A stretch of 64,000 nt of DNA from Atriophallophorus winterbourni (GCA_013407085.1 JACCGJ010003439.1:29429-93428); one strand, 5' to 3'; positions 35,935-48,925 are shown, counted from the first letter of the stretch. Numbers and translations are program-made. Notes: a model not told the origin generated them from the letters alone.

Positions 35935-37450
35935 TTTTCTATTGCATATAAGTCAATTTCACTTTAAATATCGCCAAGCGAACATAGTCATTCACATGTT
36001 GAGGTAGAGAATTCCAAAGGAATTTAGCACGTGTGGCTAAAAATGGCTCCGACAATCAATACGGGAAATTGGGACGTGGAGTTATAAGGTATGTCCACGT
36101 CTCACTTACTCGTACCACATCAAATAATCGTCTGATTAAATGACTTTTGATAAACACAAATCTTTAGTTCAAAATAATATCGCGACGAATCCTCTTTAGT
36201 GTTAAGTCATTTAGATCCAGATGTAGACATCTTTCGGTGTACAAGACATTGCAAAGAGTCATCACCAACTTGATGGACTCTGTGATAAATTGTTTCAAAG
36301 GGAGCAATATCTTTTCTCAGTCAAGAAGCTCACACCTCCACCACACATTCCATCGTAGGGCGAATCTATGCATTCACTATTCTCGATAACTTTACCAGCG
36401 ATAATCTTCTAAATATTCTTTGAAAGATAATTAACAATCTTTTGGACTATCGATTTATATTCTGAGAGTAAACAGCGTTTTTCTGGTTTCCACTAATCCA
36501 TACTCCAAGTAAATTTTTCCAACGTGTTCCATGCCATAATTTCAGTTCTCAATCGATATGACCAAGGAATACTCTTGTCAACGTGCACCATCTTGTCTTT
36601 CCCTATGTTGAATGTCTTATCATTCGTGGCCGCCCAATTTGAGACGTTGTCCAAATCTCTTTGTAATTTCTCACTGTCATATGCAGAATGGATTGGCGTC
36701 CAAATTTCCGTATCATTCGCAAGCTGGACGGTTGTGCACTATATGAGAGGGGGTAAATAATTTGTATATAATTTAAAATGGAGCGGCCCTCGCACATAAC
36801 CTTGTGATACTCCATTGATGGTATTGAACATCTTATATTGCACTCCGATGTTTCTAACTTGTGCGTGGTGATCTAACAGGTAGTAGAACTAATGGGAGGA
36901 GTGAATCACATATTCCTAAACGCATCAGTTTTTAAAGAAGCAAATGGTGATTAGCTCTGTCCAAAGCTTTTGAAATGTCGAAGTAAGAGACAAGAATGCA
37001 AGAACTTTTATCCAACTCCTCCGTCACGTCGTGTAACGCAATGAGGAGATTCGTTAGACAAGAGTGATGAGATCGAAATCCATGCTGCGCCTGGCGGTGA
37101 AAGATTACGCGATTCAGTGTGCAACCATTCTTTCCGAAACTATGCGTTCCATGACCTTCCCAATAACAGTTAATTGTGTGACGGGACGATAATTTACAGA
37201 TTCAGATCGGCAACCGCTTTTAAAAATAGGTGTAATCACACCTGACTTCCAATATTCTGGTAACACTACTGTACGCATCGAATTGTTAAACAAGCTGGAA
37301 AGCGTTTCACAAAGCTGACGATCACAGAACCTGAGCACATCGGGTGTGAGGCCATCGGCACCTGTTGATTTTATTACATTCAATTTGATCAATCTCTGTA
37401 TTTATCAAAATTTCACCCAATCTATCGATTCCTAAGTCGCCTGAGTGCTC
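35935..37450 (-). pseudogene. Second CR1/Jockey-like LINE: RT domain and C-terminus, decayed
   Basis: Read leftwards: LNVIKSTGADGLTPDVLRF and WKSGVITPIFKSG, NYRPVTQLTVIGKVMERI (37114-37392), then HGFRSHHSCLTNLLI, SYFDISKALDRANHHLL (first catalytic Asp kept, usual F changed to L), VQLANDTEIWTP where the family has FADD, and a C-terminal region ending in RAKFLWNSLPQHVNDYVRLA near 35960. Many stops and frameshifts separate these blocks. The sequence is clearly different from the 5.3-8.0-kb LINE (its N-terminal RT block differs at most positions) and close to the fragment at 38868. Confidence 0.8.
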
Positions 37451-37479
37451 ACAACCGTCCACTAATACCGTTTACACGA

Positions 37480-38670
37480 ACATTTTAGAGTAATAAAGAA
37501 TACTATGTTTATATACGGTGTAAATAAATTAATATTAGCTTTGTTTAAAGCTTCAGAAATGTTGACGTTGCAAGCATTAAAACATACAACTACGTCCTGA
37601 ACACACGTCCAGTCGTTCAAGCTTTTCGGCATATTAGTTAGGCAAACGGTGGTTACGAAAATTCTCTCGAGAATCTGAAAACTAGCTGCTTCATTTCAGA
37701 TGTTTTTGAACTTCTGCTAAAGTCATTCGTGTGAAAACTGATGATATCGGCAAGAGCAGAGTCGCCGACATGATATTTCGAACTTTAGAACAACAACCCC
37801 TCTAATGTAGACGGATGTTATTCGTTGTTCTGTTTACAAGCGGACACACGCGCGACTCCCCGAATAAAAATTAAGGTAGAATATTAAAGTTTATTGCGCC
37901 TGAGAGTATAATATCATTGCTCTCAAGATTTCTGTAAAAACCACACAAAATATACGGTTTAGTGTATCGTAAACCATTGAAAGATAATGTATCCGGCATA
38001 GGTTATTTTCAAACCTGTTCTTTACGTACGGTGCGGTCGTATTATTTTGAGATCCTGATTATGAGGATATACTGTACTTACACTTACATGTATGTGGAAA
38101 TATTATACTTTGTTGAAGTCCCTTAAAGTCAGCTTTCTGGATAATCCACTATCCTACCGATATTCTATAATACGAGGAAATTCGGATTTCTCGTTATTTT
38201 CACATATTGCATCTACGCGTGCAACGCTGTTAATACTCCTCAAGTCTTCAAAGGAATTAACATCATCGGAAAGATCGTATTCTTCGCCATTAACTGGTCA
38301 TGTTTTCAAAATAGTGCGATCAACTACCAAAGCGCATCGCATGATTAAACACTGATTTTGCTCTTATTCGTGACCACCGATTTTTTGTCGCTCTCACAAA
38401 ATTCATCATCGATTACATGACAGAACCACTGCTTGTACACACACCACTGAACAGTGCTGCTCACAACCCTGACCGGATGATCCCGAAAGGAAAACAAAGC
38501 GCACCGGGCTGCATGTGTATTGTTTGCCAAAAGTCGAGAAGTGCATGCAAAATGTGACAAATAGATCACCTCGGATTTGGTATTGGTTAATTATGTAGAT
38601 AATTGTCTCGGTGTTTGCCTGACTAATATGATAATTTTGATAAATACTAAGATTGTCTCAAGTCAATTGC
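37480..38670. other. Non-coding stretch
   Basis: An 87-codon plus frame (38092-38355) and a 74-codon minus frame (38345-38569) show no domains. Nothing else is recognised. Confidence 0.4.
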
Positions 38671-38674
38671 TCAA

Positions 38675-38865
38675 ATTGATGTTGTTGGCCTACTTCGGTC
38701 GATATCGACCATAAATGTACATCACGGTCGTATGTATTTTCAGGTTAGGCAGCTTTTTGAATGACTAAAAAGTCCGATTCGGGAGGAACAATCTCTACCA
38801 CAGCGCTTGCAACGATAGGCGAAACTCGGACGTTGGGCGAGATCTGCGTGATCTGCTAAAATTAA
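38675..38865 (-). mobile_element. RTE-like LINE, 3' end (copy C5)
   Basis: Minus-strand 3' terminus of the C family: GTTGGCCTACTTCGGTCG, ATGTACATCACGGTCG, then the zinc-knuckle region and CGAGATCTGCGTGATCTGC. It abuts the plus-strand LINE fragment at 38868 with no gap. Confidence 0.7.
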
Positions 38866-38867
38866 AT

Positions 38868-39237
38868 GTAAGAAAATCCCCAGTTGCGGATGCCATCACA
38901 CCGGACGTGTTCAGGTTCTGTCATCGTCAGCTTTATGAACCGCTTTCAAGCTTGTTTAACTATTCGTTGCCTAAGTGAGTGGTACCAAAATATTGAAGCT
39001 ATTGATTAAGCTATCTTCAAAGGAGGCTGCCGATCTGACGCTGCAAATTATTGTCCCGTCACACTATTATCTGTTATTTGTAACGTCATGGAACTTATAG
39101 TCTCGGAAAGAGTGTTTTTACACTTTGAATTGCGTAGTATGTTTTCGCCAGCGTAGCATGGATTCGAATCTCAACGCTCTTGCCTGACGAATTTTCTAAT
39201 AGCGTTAGACGACTGGACGAAGGATCTGTATAGAATT
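38868..39237 (+). pseudogene. Second LINE family: RT N-terminal fragment, interrupted by hammerhead repeat
   Basis: Gives LNVRKSPVADAITPDVFRFC, QLYEPLSSLFNYSLPK, then frameshifted remains including a YRP-like region and LPDEF-NS-LDDW blocks, close to the 37-kb LINE. Several stops break it. It ends abruptly at 39237, where a family A hammerhead monomer is inserted; the downstream RT blocks (catalytic A and C) are not found on the far side, so either the insertion came with a deletion or the LINE had already been cut. Confidence 0.7.
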
Positions 39238-39239
39238 TC

Positions 39240-39450
39240 TTGTGGCGTGTGTTTGATGGAAGTACATGCAATTGTGCATTTTGATTCAAAGTTATTTGAA
39301 TAACCCAATTATACATGCATTTGCCTACATTTTACTGATCACGTTGGTCGACCCTAAATTATCCAGCAGGGGCATACAAGCGCTACTTGTTTACTATTCT
39401 TCCACTATTTTAAGCGCATGCGCATTCTGATCTTTCTGTCCGTACCTGAT
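39240..39450 (+). repeat. Hammerhead-repeat family A monomer, full length
   Basis: A single 211-bp unit. Its first bases (TGTGGCGTGTG) are the sequence just after the predicted hammerhead cleavage site, and its last bases (GTACCTGAT) are the first part of the core, so the unit runs from the cleavage site around to the ribozyme. Flanks AATTTCT (39234-39240) and ATTTTCT (39451-39457) match at 6 of 7 and could be a target-site duplication. Confidence 0.75.
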
Positions 39451-39739
39451 ATTTTCTTAAGAATTATTGATCAGAGTGGCACTGTGCTGCCTAAGCGGGT
39501 CTATGTACGGACATCTGAATTTGCCGTATTGCCGTGAACTATGATGTATTTTTAGTAAACACACATCAATCAACTTTGTTATCCATTAAAGGCTGTCAAA
39601 TAAAAAACTCTATGCTATTTATTATTACATGCTAACGGAATTGTACCTAAAATATGTTATGATGACGGAACATTATCAATATGTTCCAAAACAGTCTCTA
39701 TTTCAACTCCGGCTTCATGTTGACTGCTCCAGAATTAAT

Positions 39740-40490
39740 TATTGCGAATATAATTTCCATCTTTTAAAGATATATCTCGTTTTGCATAAAGCACAGATAA
39801 GAAATTCGATAAAATATCCAATTTCACTGGCAGATCGAGATTCCATTCCGGATTTCTCCAAGTTTTAAATGCCAAATTGCGGTTTTTTGGCAGACACCAT
39901 ATGGCAATCCACCAATATCGAATTGTTTCATCTCAGACATCGTTTTCTCAGTGCTGGTATGGAAAAATGGGACCGAACGGTCTTTCGATTTCCATGGACA
40001 TAAATTTGTTGATGCGCTCATAATGTAACTTGGTCCTGTAATTATGGTAAATTTTATAAGGATAGCAAATGTTTTAAACTGATTTTTTACAAATCTGCTT
40101 TATGTCCAATTTGTGATAAGGTTCGGGGAAATGCCAATAAAAGAGAAAAGAAAAACCTATTTTCAAGGATTTTATAACCAGCTTATTCAGGTGTCCGTTG
40201 AACATGAATATGCATTTGGTTCTTACGGGAAGTGTTTTCTGTTCGTTGCAAATTTATGTTTTTATCTCCCTAACATCAAGTAAAATTCAGAAAATCTGGT
40301 AAACTTGAAATGAATAAAAGTGGTATTTTTCTGTGGCAAAGCGTGAAATATGAGTTGCTCGCCAACCAAGAACCATACACAGCCACAGCCTCATCCTGTC
40401 CCTCAATTTTGTGCAGTAATTTCAGCGTCTCTTGGATAATCGAGCAGTTGGGATCAAAATCTTTATATCCTTTTAAAACCACAATTCATT
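39740..40490 (-). pseudogene. Serpin-like gene relic
   Basis: Read leftwards. 40482-40300 gives IQETLKLLHKIEGQDEAVAV and SWLASNSYFTL, like the helix D/strand 2A part of a serpin. A middle piece (about 40265-40160) has SRKNQMHIHVQRTPE with a stop, possibly the helix F region. From an ATTACAG acceptor at about 40036 a frame gives PWKSKDRSVPFFHTSTEKTM, EMKQFD, LPYGVCQKTAIWHLKLGEI and NGISI, matching the serpin W...PF.....M..Q...Y.........L.LP..S. pattern; a frameshift near 39840 leads into LPVKLDILSNFLSVL. Serpins inhibit serine proteases. No reactive loop region was found. The call rests on pattern recall; the broken frame suggests a pseudogene. Confidence 0.35.
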
Positions 40491-40684
40491 TTGTTACCAT
40501 CTAATCCTCACATATGTTATCAATTTATTTATTAACAATCTCTTTAGCATAAATATTCTTTTTTTAATTGATGAGCAGATGTGATTGCGAATCTTTCTAT
40601 GGACATTCAAAATTAAATAAAATGCCATGATCTTCAGGAATTTGATCGATTTTCAACCACAATAGCGTATCGGCAGAATGTTAT

Positions 40685-41000
40685 AGACCTCTTCCAGTCG
40701 ATAATGACCACCAATGCACATCGAAAGCGCATGGATATCTCAACTTACCAAACACTCCGTTCTAATGTGGCTATCTCTCTCGAAGCCTTCACTGCGAAAA
40801 GCAGTAGTCGGGTCATCGTCGGTATTCGTGTGATCTCATTTCATTAGCCGTGAACAGTATCGGCTTCCTTAGGTTCACACCGGGCCTCTAAATTGAGCAG
40901 TAACTATCAAGTAATTCCCAACTTTTGGGGTGAGAATATTGAGTTATTTTGTTTGTGCTAACACCTTTGAACGGCAGGTGCGGCATATCAGGATATGGTT
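40685..41000 (-). mobile_element. RTE-like LINE relic (copy C6), highly diverged
   Basis: Minus-strand sequence still alignable by eye with the 11.4-kb copy: AATGCACATCGAAAGCGCATG near the 3' end, and AGTAATTCCCAACTT with GGTGCGGCATATCAGG-type blocks further in. It is more decayed than the other C copies. Confidence 0.5.
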
Positions 41001-41029
41001 TTCCAGTTTCTATCTATCCGAACAAATTA

Positions 41030-41275
41030 TGTAGTTTTAAATGGAACTCTCTGCCCCCACATGTCATTTATGCATCAAGGTTGAACTGGTTATAGGCTGA
41101 TCTTGGCAAGTATATGTTGATCAAATCCAACCTCGCACCTCAATGCATAAACTGACTTTCCTTACTGACAAATCATCTTTGTTGTTTTATATTTCTAATC
41201 TTTGTTTACTGTAATTGATCTGCTTATTATTCCATTAAAACTTTGAATTACTATGAATTACTTTGATTAATTTCC
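41030..41275 (+). mobile_element. CR1/Jockey-like LINE, 3'-terminal fragment
   Basis: Starts FKWNSLPPHVIYASRLN, the last conserved block of this RT type, passes through a short 3' UTR and ends CATTAAAA, CTTTGAATTA, CTATGAATTA, CTTTGATTAA. The end is the same as that of the LINE at 7951-7985, so both belong to one family. Confidence 0.7.
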
Positions 41276-41665
41276 TTAAAATGAATTGGAAACACCTGTT
41301 GATAATTTATTGTTTTCAAATCTTTCATCATTAACGATTTTAGTTTCAATGAAATTATGGATATGAAATACAAACTTCACCATGACAACCAATTATTCGC
41401 ATATGAACAATGGGAAAAGTGTGATTATGACACAATGTAACATTTCCGATAGGATTATTTAAGTCTACTTATCGTATTGTGACATGTTATCTGAGGAACC
41501 GTTACGTGTATCACGTTTAATCCGATTTGTTGATATCTAAGTTTAAAAATCTGTAATTCATAGGCTCCATACAAGGCTGATTCTTGATATGAGTTCAAGT
41601 GATTAAAGGAAATTGTTATGATGAAGGGATGATGAATTAGTATGGACGACAGTCGTTGCGTTCGA

Positions 41666-41730
41666 TGAAGAAGAAGAAGAAGAAGAACAATGAAAAAATG
41701 ACGTTTTTCGTGCACACGAATTTTCAGCAA
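41666..41730 (+). repeat. (GAA)n plus palindrome repeat, copy 2
   Basis: GAA tract (41666-41688), ACAATGAAAAAATGACG, then a degraded palindrome (TTTTCGTGCACACGAATTTT) and CAGCAATAA. Same order of parts as at 10186-10240 and 61410-61470. Confidence 0.6.
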
Positions 41731-42064
41731 TAATATTAATTCAATATAACAAAAATTCTTTTCCATAAAAACGTTAGGTGACTATACATTGATGCGTTTT
41801 TATTGAACCCAGCAGATAAGTAACCACATCAAACCTGGAACGTTTGGGCAAATATCCATTCTTTAATTTGTCTCGTACGTGGACATGGTTTGTATTTATA
41901 GGACAACAACAAAATCAAAGTAATAAAGTGTATATTTGTCAAGGAAACAATGGGCTTCTAGGTTAGATAGAGCATGGGAAAACAAATGGAATGTAGGTCA
42001 GTGGGTAACAAGTCATGGGACTTCGTTGTCATGGGTGAATATAGGACATTGTATCAAAATGTTC

Positions 42065-42165
42065 AGTTTCAAGCATTTCCACCACACACACACCCCACGA
42101 CCTGTTTCGTGTGATTGCACTCATTAGGTAGGGACAGCAAGATCAGAATCCGCATGCGCTTGTCA
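42065..42165 (-). repeat. Hammerhead-repeat family A fragment
   Basis: About 100 bp spanning the ribozyme (42092-42131). GAAA, the 2-bp stem III and the GTC site are kept, but the core reads CTAATGA (G5 changed) and stem II is shortened, so it should be inactive. Confidence 0.65.
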
Positions 42166-42199
42166 TGACTCAACCAAACGATTAGAATGTATGTCAGGC

Positions 42200-42580
42200 C
42201 ATTCAGTAAACTCGGTTGTCACTCAACAAAAAATATATTGAGAGAACAATTCAAAACGTACACACATTCACAACAGAATATCTCTACCATAGTATTATTG
42301 TTACATTTTCAGAGTCACCATCAGGATCTGATATTAAATAGCCTTCTTATTTGCTGTATTGATTTTACAAAATCTGTTGGAGTACAATCATTTGTGTGCT
42401 TCGAAAAACCCAGAGATATTTACATTCAGGAATCTGTCATTTATTTCAGTTCCATCATTTCTGGCATCTCAACATATACACATATTTTCAATATATTCCA
42501 TAGATATTACTTAGATATTACACATTTTAATAAAGCAAAAAATCCAGAGTTCTTTCTAAAGAGTAATTTGTGCTAGAAGT
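42200..42580 (+). other. Open frame without recognised product
   Basis: A 129-codon frame starts at about 42187, inside or just after the family A fragment. It is rich in Ile, Phe, Ser and Tyr, as expected of chance translation of AT-rich DNA. No domain, signal or splice context is seen, and I do not consider it a gene. Confidence 0.15.
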
Positions 42581-42599
42581 AGAAAGCAATATTCGTTTG

Positions 42600-43000
42600 A
42601 ACGAATCAATTTAATATAAGCACACAAACCTTTAATCTGTATAAAGAAACGTTAAATTTTATTTGGAAGATTTGAGATTGCCATTCGGATTCAAATTCAA
42701 ATCAGCCTCGGTTGGATGGATGAAAGTTGACGAAATGTCAGGCTGCACGATTTGTATAATCCTCATGTACATCAGATATCTTTCGCATTTGTCAGATCAG
42801 CGCATAAAATTCCTCACTGTTCAAAATAAAAACATTGCATAGCATTAAAAGCGTTTGGGGAATCAAACGTTCTTCGTTTACATAGAAACATGTTGAAAAG
42901 TTTCAAAAACAAAAGGGTTCCATGTTGACTGAAAAAATAAAAATGCGTGGAAAAATTAATATTGAGCACGGCCGATTCAAAATGTCCCGCTTATCCATAT
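42600..43000 (-). repeat. Unidentified dispersed repeat R, copy 2
   Basis: The reverse complement of this interval aligns with 13300-13695 along its length, with a conserved GGCCGTGCTCAA start, TTTTTATTTTTTCAG, TGTAAACGAAG, ATCGTGCAGCCTGA and TGGCAATCTCAAAT. It differs by scattered substitutions and small indels. Confidence 0.65.
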
Positions 43001-43004
43001 CCTT

Positions 43005-45400
43005 TCTTCGATACTGTTTGACCAACAATTTCTTGGACAGGAGTGTGAAAACACAACGGAATTAACAACCAGTCACACTCAAACATTGAGGAAGATGAAT
43101 TGCAGTTTTTATTAACGTAAACGTTTCAAATGCAAACAATTTTCCATGTAATTTGGAGTAGCTTATATGGAGTTTCACACCAATTGTAAACATATTTTAT
43201 TTAATATCATGCCGGCAGAGTAAAAAAGATTTAGAATTCACAATTGAACTTTTTTATTAACCGAAAAATTAGTCCATCTTTTCTCAAACCTAAGCTGTGA
43301 TTAATCCTGTAGCTGACGACACGCACTTATCGAGAGAAGTATAAACATTCACTGTAATGAATACATATTTTAGACAGTCAGATTGCTTTCAATTGTAAAT
43401 TAGTTTCATTGAACCCGAACAAAAGTTTGATAATCTGTCGTGTGTTTATATTGTAATATCACAAACCAAGTGTTGTATAAATCGACAGTAGCGGAAATTC
43501 AGATAATCGATTTACTTGCCTTCCGGCGCCCCAGTTTCGAAAATCGCTGCAATTTTACATTTTGGAAAATTCGCTTAACCTTAATAAATGTAATCACCAC
43601 TGTGGCAGTCTAGCACCATTTTCATTGCGTGAAACTATGTCATCTATGCAATCCCGTTATTAAAACAGATATAAGGTCTGACCCTATCACAATGGTAACC
43701 TAATAAGAAATTAAAAAAAAACAAGTTTTTGGTTCCTGAAAATATCTCATGGACGATTGCGATTTAACAGTAGTCATTGAGATAATCATTTACACATTAA
43801 TTGAAGTTATATCGAAAGATTGGTTTTCAATTTGCTGATTTTTTTAATTGAACTAATACTATCGAATAGATTGTGAATGTTTTATTGTAATTCAAGCTCG
43901 ATCGATCACATTCATCACATTAAAATTAGCTAAAAATATTTTTCTAAATTTCCACGGAATTTTATTAACATAGTTTCAAATCTATACATCTAGTTTCCCC
44001 AGCTATCTGAAACATAAAAAAGCAATTAACTGAAGTAATTCACGTCTAATCAACACGATATCGATTTGAACGCAGTTAATTGCGAAATGATTGTTTTGTC
44101 ATCCAAATTCCATTTATAACTATTATATTGTATCATTTCATTTTTGATGCAAACACAATTGAGCACATTTGATTAGGTGAGCATCAAATGATTCGAATGT
44201 TTTAACTCAATTATTGCTAAATAAATATTGTTTTTAAATAAACTCGAGGGAGAATTTATTTTGATTGACCCGAATTTAGATACGATGCTGTAAAGTTACA
44301 ACTTTAATGGTCACATACATATATCATGCAATAACTAAATTCAAATTAATAATAATCTGGTAAAGTTGGATCTTTGGAACTTTAAAATATATATTCCACT
44401 CAAAATTCCTGATTTTTCAATAAAAAACAAGTCGCATTCATCAGCTTTTCAGTTGTTCTGCATGGTGTATGATGTACGGTAGGAAAGATGAGGAGAACAT
44501 ACGATAAGAGATGGGATCATGTTTTCTCGCAGGAAATACCTTATAAATTGTCTTAAATACATTATAACAATTAAATTATCAAACTATAGAAAATATTGGA
44601 CAGATGCTATGAAACAAATCTAAGAAATAACATTCTTATTTGCCAGTACTTAATAGTTCATGCTTTATAGAGTTTAGTTGCAAGCGAAACGGAAGAAAAA
44701 ATGTGGAAAAAATGCCTTCTACCTTGAACTACAAAAGAGAATATGATCAATGAAACCATTGATCAGATAATAAATTGTTGTTTTATGTTCTTAGTTTGAA
44801 ATGTTTTAATCGTCATTTGGTCACACAGAAGTCATGTATATATGACAAACGCGTCATAAATTGAAGTCACTTCACATCTTGATACACAGGAATAGTTCAT
44901 TAACTTTAAGAAAATAAACTTTACAAAGCCTATTGGCAGCGTTGCGCATATACATTGATTTATATGACGTCAATGTTAAAGGCTGTTACAGTAACAATAT
45001 ATATTAATTAACAATTGGGGAGATGCGTTTCGATGTCTGGCACTTTAATCATTGGACAGTCGAAGAATCCTACAAGCCTCGAGTTCTCGAGCACAACTTT
45101 TAAGCCAAGGCTGCATTTAGTTAATTACTTATTATAATATTTGAAAAAAAGCGCAATGTATTGATGTGAATTCCAGACAAATAAAGGAAATATAGGAATA
45201 ATGAATATTTCCTCGAAAAAACAAGAATTTTAGCCGTTTTTCTGATTGCAAAACATTTAGTCTAATTAAGCCAGAGTACACAGTAGTTTATCAGTGTTTA
45301 CAATCCGATAAAAATTCAAAATTTTGAATAAAAGTTATTCGTGGGAAAATGTCGGATACTTCCCGTACGAGAAATTTCTTTTGAATCATGATTAAGGTTG
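43005..45400. other. AT-rich non-coding stretch
   Basis: No frame above about 60 codons, no recognised repeat copy. Nothing seen. Confidence 0.5.
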
Positions 45401-45404
45401 AAAA

Positions 45405-45560
45405 TGTGAGTGTGGGGGATGTGAGCAACACATCACTTTGGTCATCAATAAACGCCTTGAGTGCTTGACCAAGAATCACTCTGTGATTCTGTGTTTGAAC
45501 ATCGTGGTTCGTTAAACGAACTCTATGTAACAGTGGCATTTAAGTATAACTTTGTTAACC
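45405..45560 (+). repeat. Hammerhead-repeat family B, truncated monomer
   Basis: Begins GAGTGTGGGGGATGTGAGC, the sequence expected just after the family B cleavage site, and runs to CAGTGGCATTTAAGTATAAC. The ribozyme half is missing. The 5' edge at the cleavage position parallels the family A monomer at 39240. Confidence 0.7.
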
Positions 45561-45564
45561 AAAA

Positions 45565-48500
45565 ACGTAAAGTTTGGATATCCAGATATATTGAGCGTAC
45601 ACGCTTAGTTCAAAACCAATTCGCTCAGTTTTTAATATATAAGAGAAATCCTAATCATTGCTCTCACAAAACCGATGCCCGTATGACAAAGTGACATCTC
45701 AAAGCATATTGATTTAATTAGCCATTTTCAATATGTAACCCGACTGTAATTTTGAGCAGTTTCAGTAAATAATACCCGTTTATTTTATGATTTCAACATT
45801 AACGTACCATAAATGTTTCAGAAGAGTTTTCGTTTATATTTAACTACGAATAATAATATTGAAAAAAGTCAAAGTAGTTTCCATCGAGACAGACTTCTTT
45901 ATTTTTCCTCAAAATAAAATTTAGAATTAAAAATTGGATTTAAGTCTGCCTGATTCATTGTGTTTTGTTGTAGCATAAATTCTAAGTTGATTTAATAAAC
46001 AGACATGCACGTTAATCTCACAAAATGCACAAAATTCAAGGCACCACAAAACTTGTTGCTCACATACGTTGTGCAACTGCAACAAACATACCTCGTAGAT
46101 CAGAACATTTATTTTCGATGTTATCGTGTATGATATATTTATCGATTAGAGAAAATTTGTGCTTTCCTTAGGATTTCAACGTATTTATTGAAATTGTGTG
46201 ATAATCTCATTTGGGTAAAAGTGTATCAATTTTCATCGAAATTTTCAACAATAATAACAAAAACCCCAAATCTAAAATTCATGTGTTTTGATATTAGATT
46301 TAAAATTGTCTACGGGAATTACCGCAAAATCAGAATTTAATCGCTGGACATTATGCATCTTTCTAGCCAAACCATTCAAAAATTTTATCAATTAATTTGA
46401 GCTTATTGCATAAATTAAAAATCAACAGTTGGTTTGGCCAATCTTAGTTAATTATGGGAAAATATCTAATTAATTTTAACATCATATCGCCAAAAATTAT
46501 TTTGCTGATTTGCTTTGATTGATGGTAATATTCAGAACATAGAAACTTTAAGTTATAAAAAGCGATCATTTTAAAAATAACCATAAGATGATGATATATT
46601 GAGTATATTGATATTTTGAGTATTCTTTCCATCCGAATGTTCGATATGGACAACCGTATAACACGATTTGTAATATACCAATAAATATTCAACGAGAAAT
46701 TTGTACTAGATTTAAAACTTATGATTTCTTCTAACTAGGAGTTCTGGTATGAAAGCAAAAGCCTGATCTAGGCAAAGTGTCGCATAGTCAGAGACTGAAC
46801 GTGGGCTGAGATACTGTCAGGTTGCCCAGGCCTAGGAGTTTTCTAGGGAACACCAGTTGCCAATATATGAATATTACGTTATCGATACCGTCGGCGTAAC
46901 GTACCATTATTGAAGTCGTTGAGTGAATGTTATTTGGAATTTGGCGAAACCTCAGGCTCGTTTCCGTAGCTCAAGTAGTGTTGTGTTCGTTGTGTATGAG
47001 TTTAAAGGTCATTTTGTTGGTCATCCCTGTGTGTTTCGTGGTGAACAGACTTGTGTCTCTATTATGAACAGAAACACTAATTGATTGATTGCGTCTTCAC
47101 GAAATATGCTGTTTTAAAGTTGTAGGCAGAGGAAACCTCCAAAACATAAATCAAATAACCGTAACTTGACAAATATTTTCTCAAAGTAAAATTTCATTTT
47201 TAAATAATATACATGTTTAAAATAAGATTTTGGGAGAAATACTTTTATTACGGACCGATTACAATTTAAAAAAGCAACAGGAAATTAATTACCTTAATTA
47301 GATGCGCTTGTTTCGGACGTCAATAATCAATTTTTAGAACAAAGGCGCATTTGGTCACGAAAATTAAACCTCACTAACTAAGTTGAATCGAAATATTTCA
47401 AGATTATGGACCACGTGACAAGAATGTCTTTGCTTGCGTTCCATATTGTTTCATCTTAATTTAAATTTATGCAAAATTTTATTGCAAAATTCGGTGGCAA
47501 GTAACTCTGTTTGTTAAAACACTACGATCCAGGGAATGCCTGTATTCAGCACGTACTATGAAATTATACTTCTGTTCGATGTGCGGTCATGTTTTGTTTA
47601 AATTGTAGATATACACTAATCAAGTTATTGATTGAGTTATAAATTAATAAAATTTCGAGAAGGAATTATCTTGTATGAATTGCATGGGCAAGAGCGAACA
47701 ACAGGATTCAATTAGCTATGTGACTTTGTCTTAGCTGAAATAAATATGAAATATAGTTAACATGCGGAATTGAAATTTGATTTAAAACCAAAAATTGACC
47801 TATTTTAATACATTTAATTTTTCTACCTCGAAAAATGTTTGCAATTATCTTACTGGAATTTTCCAAATTGTTTACATTTTTCATCTGACTTTCGAGTGGT
47901 AAATGACATTACATGAATCTAATAGGCTTTGCCAACGCATAAAATGTTTGTCAAAAAATTCGCAAATGTCACGATAACTGAAAAAATTGTGACATTTGTC
48001 GTGAATTTAGAATAATAGATATGTAGATGAATATGTGATTTGCAAGACCAGCAAAGGTCGTACAAAATGTTGTACTTTTTGACGATTACATAACCTAAAC
48101 GTTCACGTCAAGTATGTCAAGTGCACGCCGTTTTTGGTCAAGTCGATCCGTTCGGAAACATCATGTTATTCAATGAAGCGATTTTAAATGAGCAATGTTG
48201 TGATGCTAAAGAACGAAAAAAACAAAACATCCAATTTGGAATGACGCTGCAAAATGGGCAGAGATAAACATCTAGCAGAAATGTGTTAAACGAAAAAGGA
48301 TTTCGAACTGCATGTTTTAAAAGCAAGACGTATATCGTGAGAATGTTTGCTTGGTATCAGTCTTGAGTGAACTTGTTTGTCGAAAAATCGAGGCAAAAAT
48401 AAACTCGCCAGTGCAGAATTGTATGTCCCATGGAATAGGGCAGCGGGCTATAAATATTTAAATGTTAAAAGTCATCATTTTAATGTTACTTGCATTGGAA

Positions 48501-48925
48501 AAAATTCGCACGTATTATTTCCACAATATTACGACGCATACTTCCTTGACACCTATTACGTCGCTTACAAAGTTTTCAGTTATGATCCCTTCTGTTCACT
48601 ATCACTTAGTTTGAGATATTTTTTGGTAAGTTAGGCACAGCCTATATTATATAGCCGCATTTTGTCTTGTAATTCCAACACCCTACCGTCGTAGAAGGGA
48701 GAAATAAATGTGAACTTTGAATTTCTGAATCTTTATCGAGCGTCTGATACTCACAAACAATTTTCACTGCCTAGACTCTAATATAACAATTTTCATATAT
48801 CTGGCATTTTGACAGAATTTATTAGGAAAAGTATAGCTGTTATTCTAGAATGTAAATTATGTTTCTGGTTAGGAGTTTCAAGATTATAATCTCTGAATTT
48901 TATGCTCAAGTGATTAGGGTTACTA
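45565..48925. other. AT-rich non-coding stretch with a composition island
   Basis: Mostly featureless. It contains a 47957-48007 hairpin (arms ATTCGCAAATGTCAC and its near-complement) and an island at about 46735-47065 with higher GC than its flanks, unidentified. Frames at 46444, 48138 and 48377 have no support. Confidence 0.4.
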
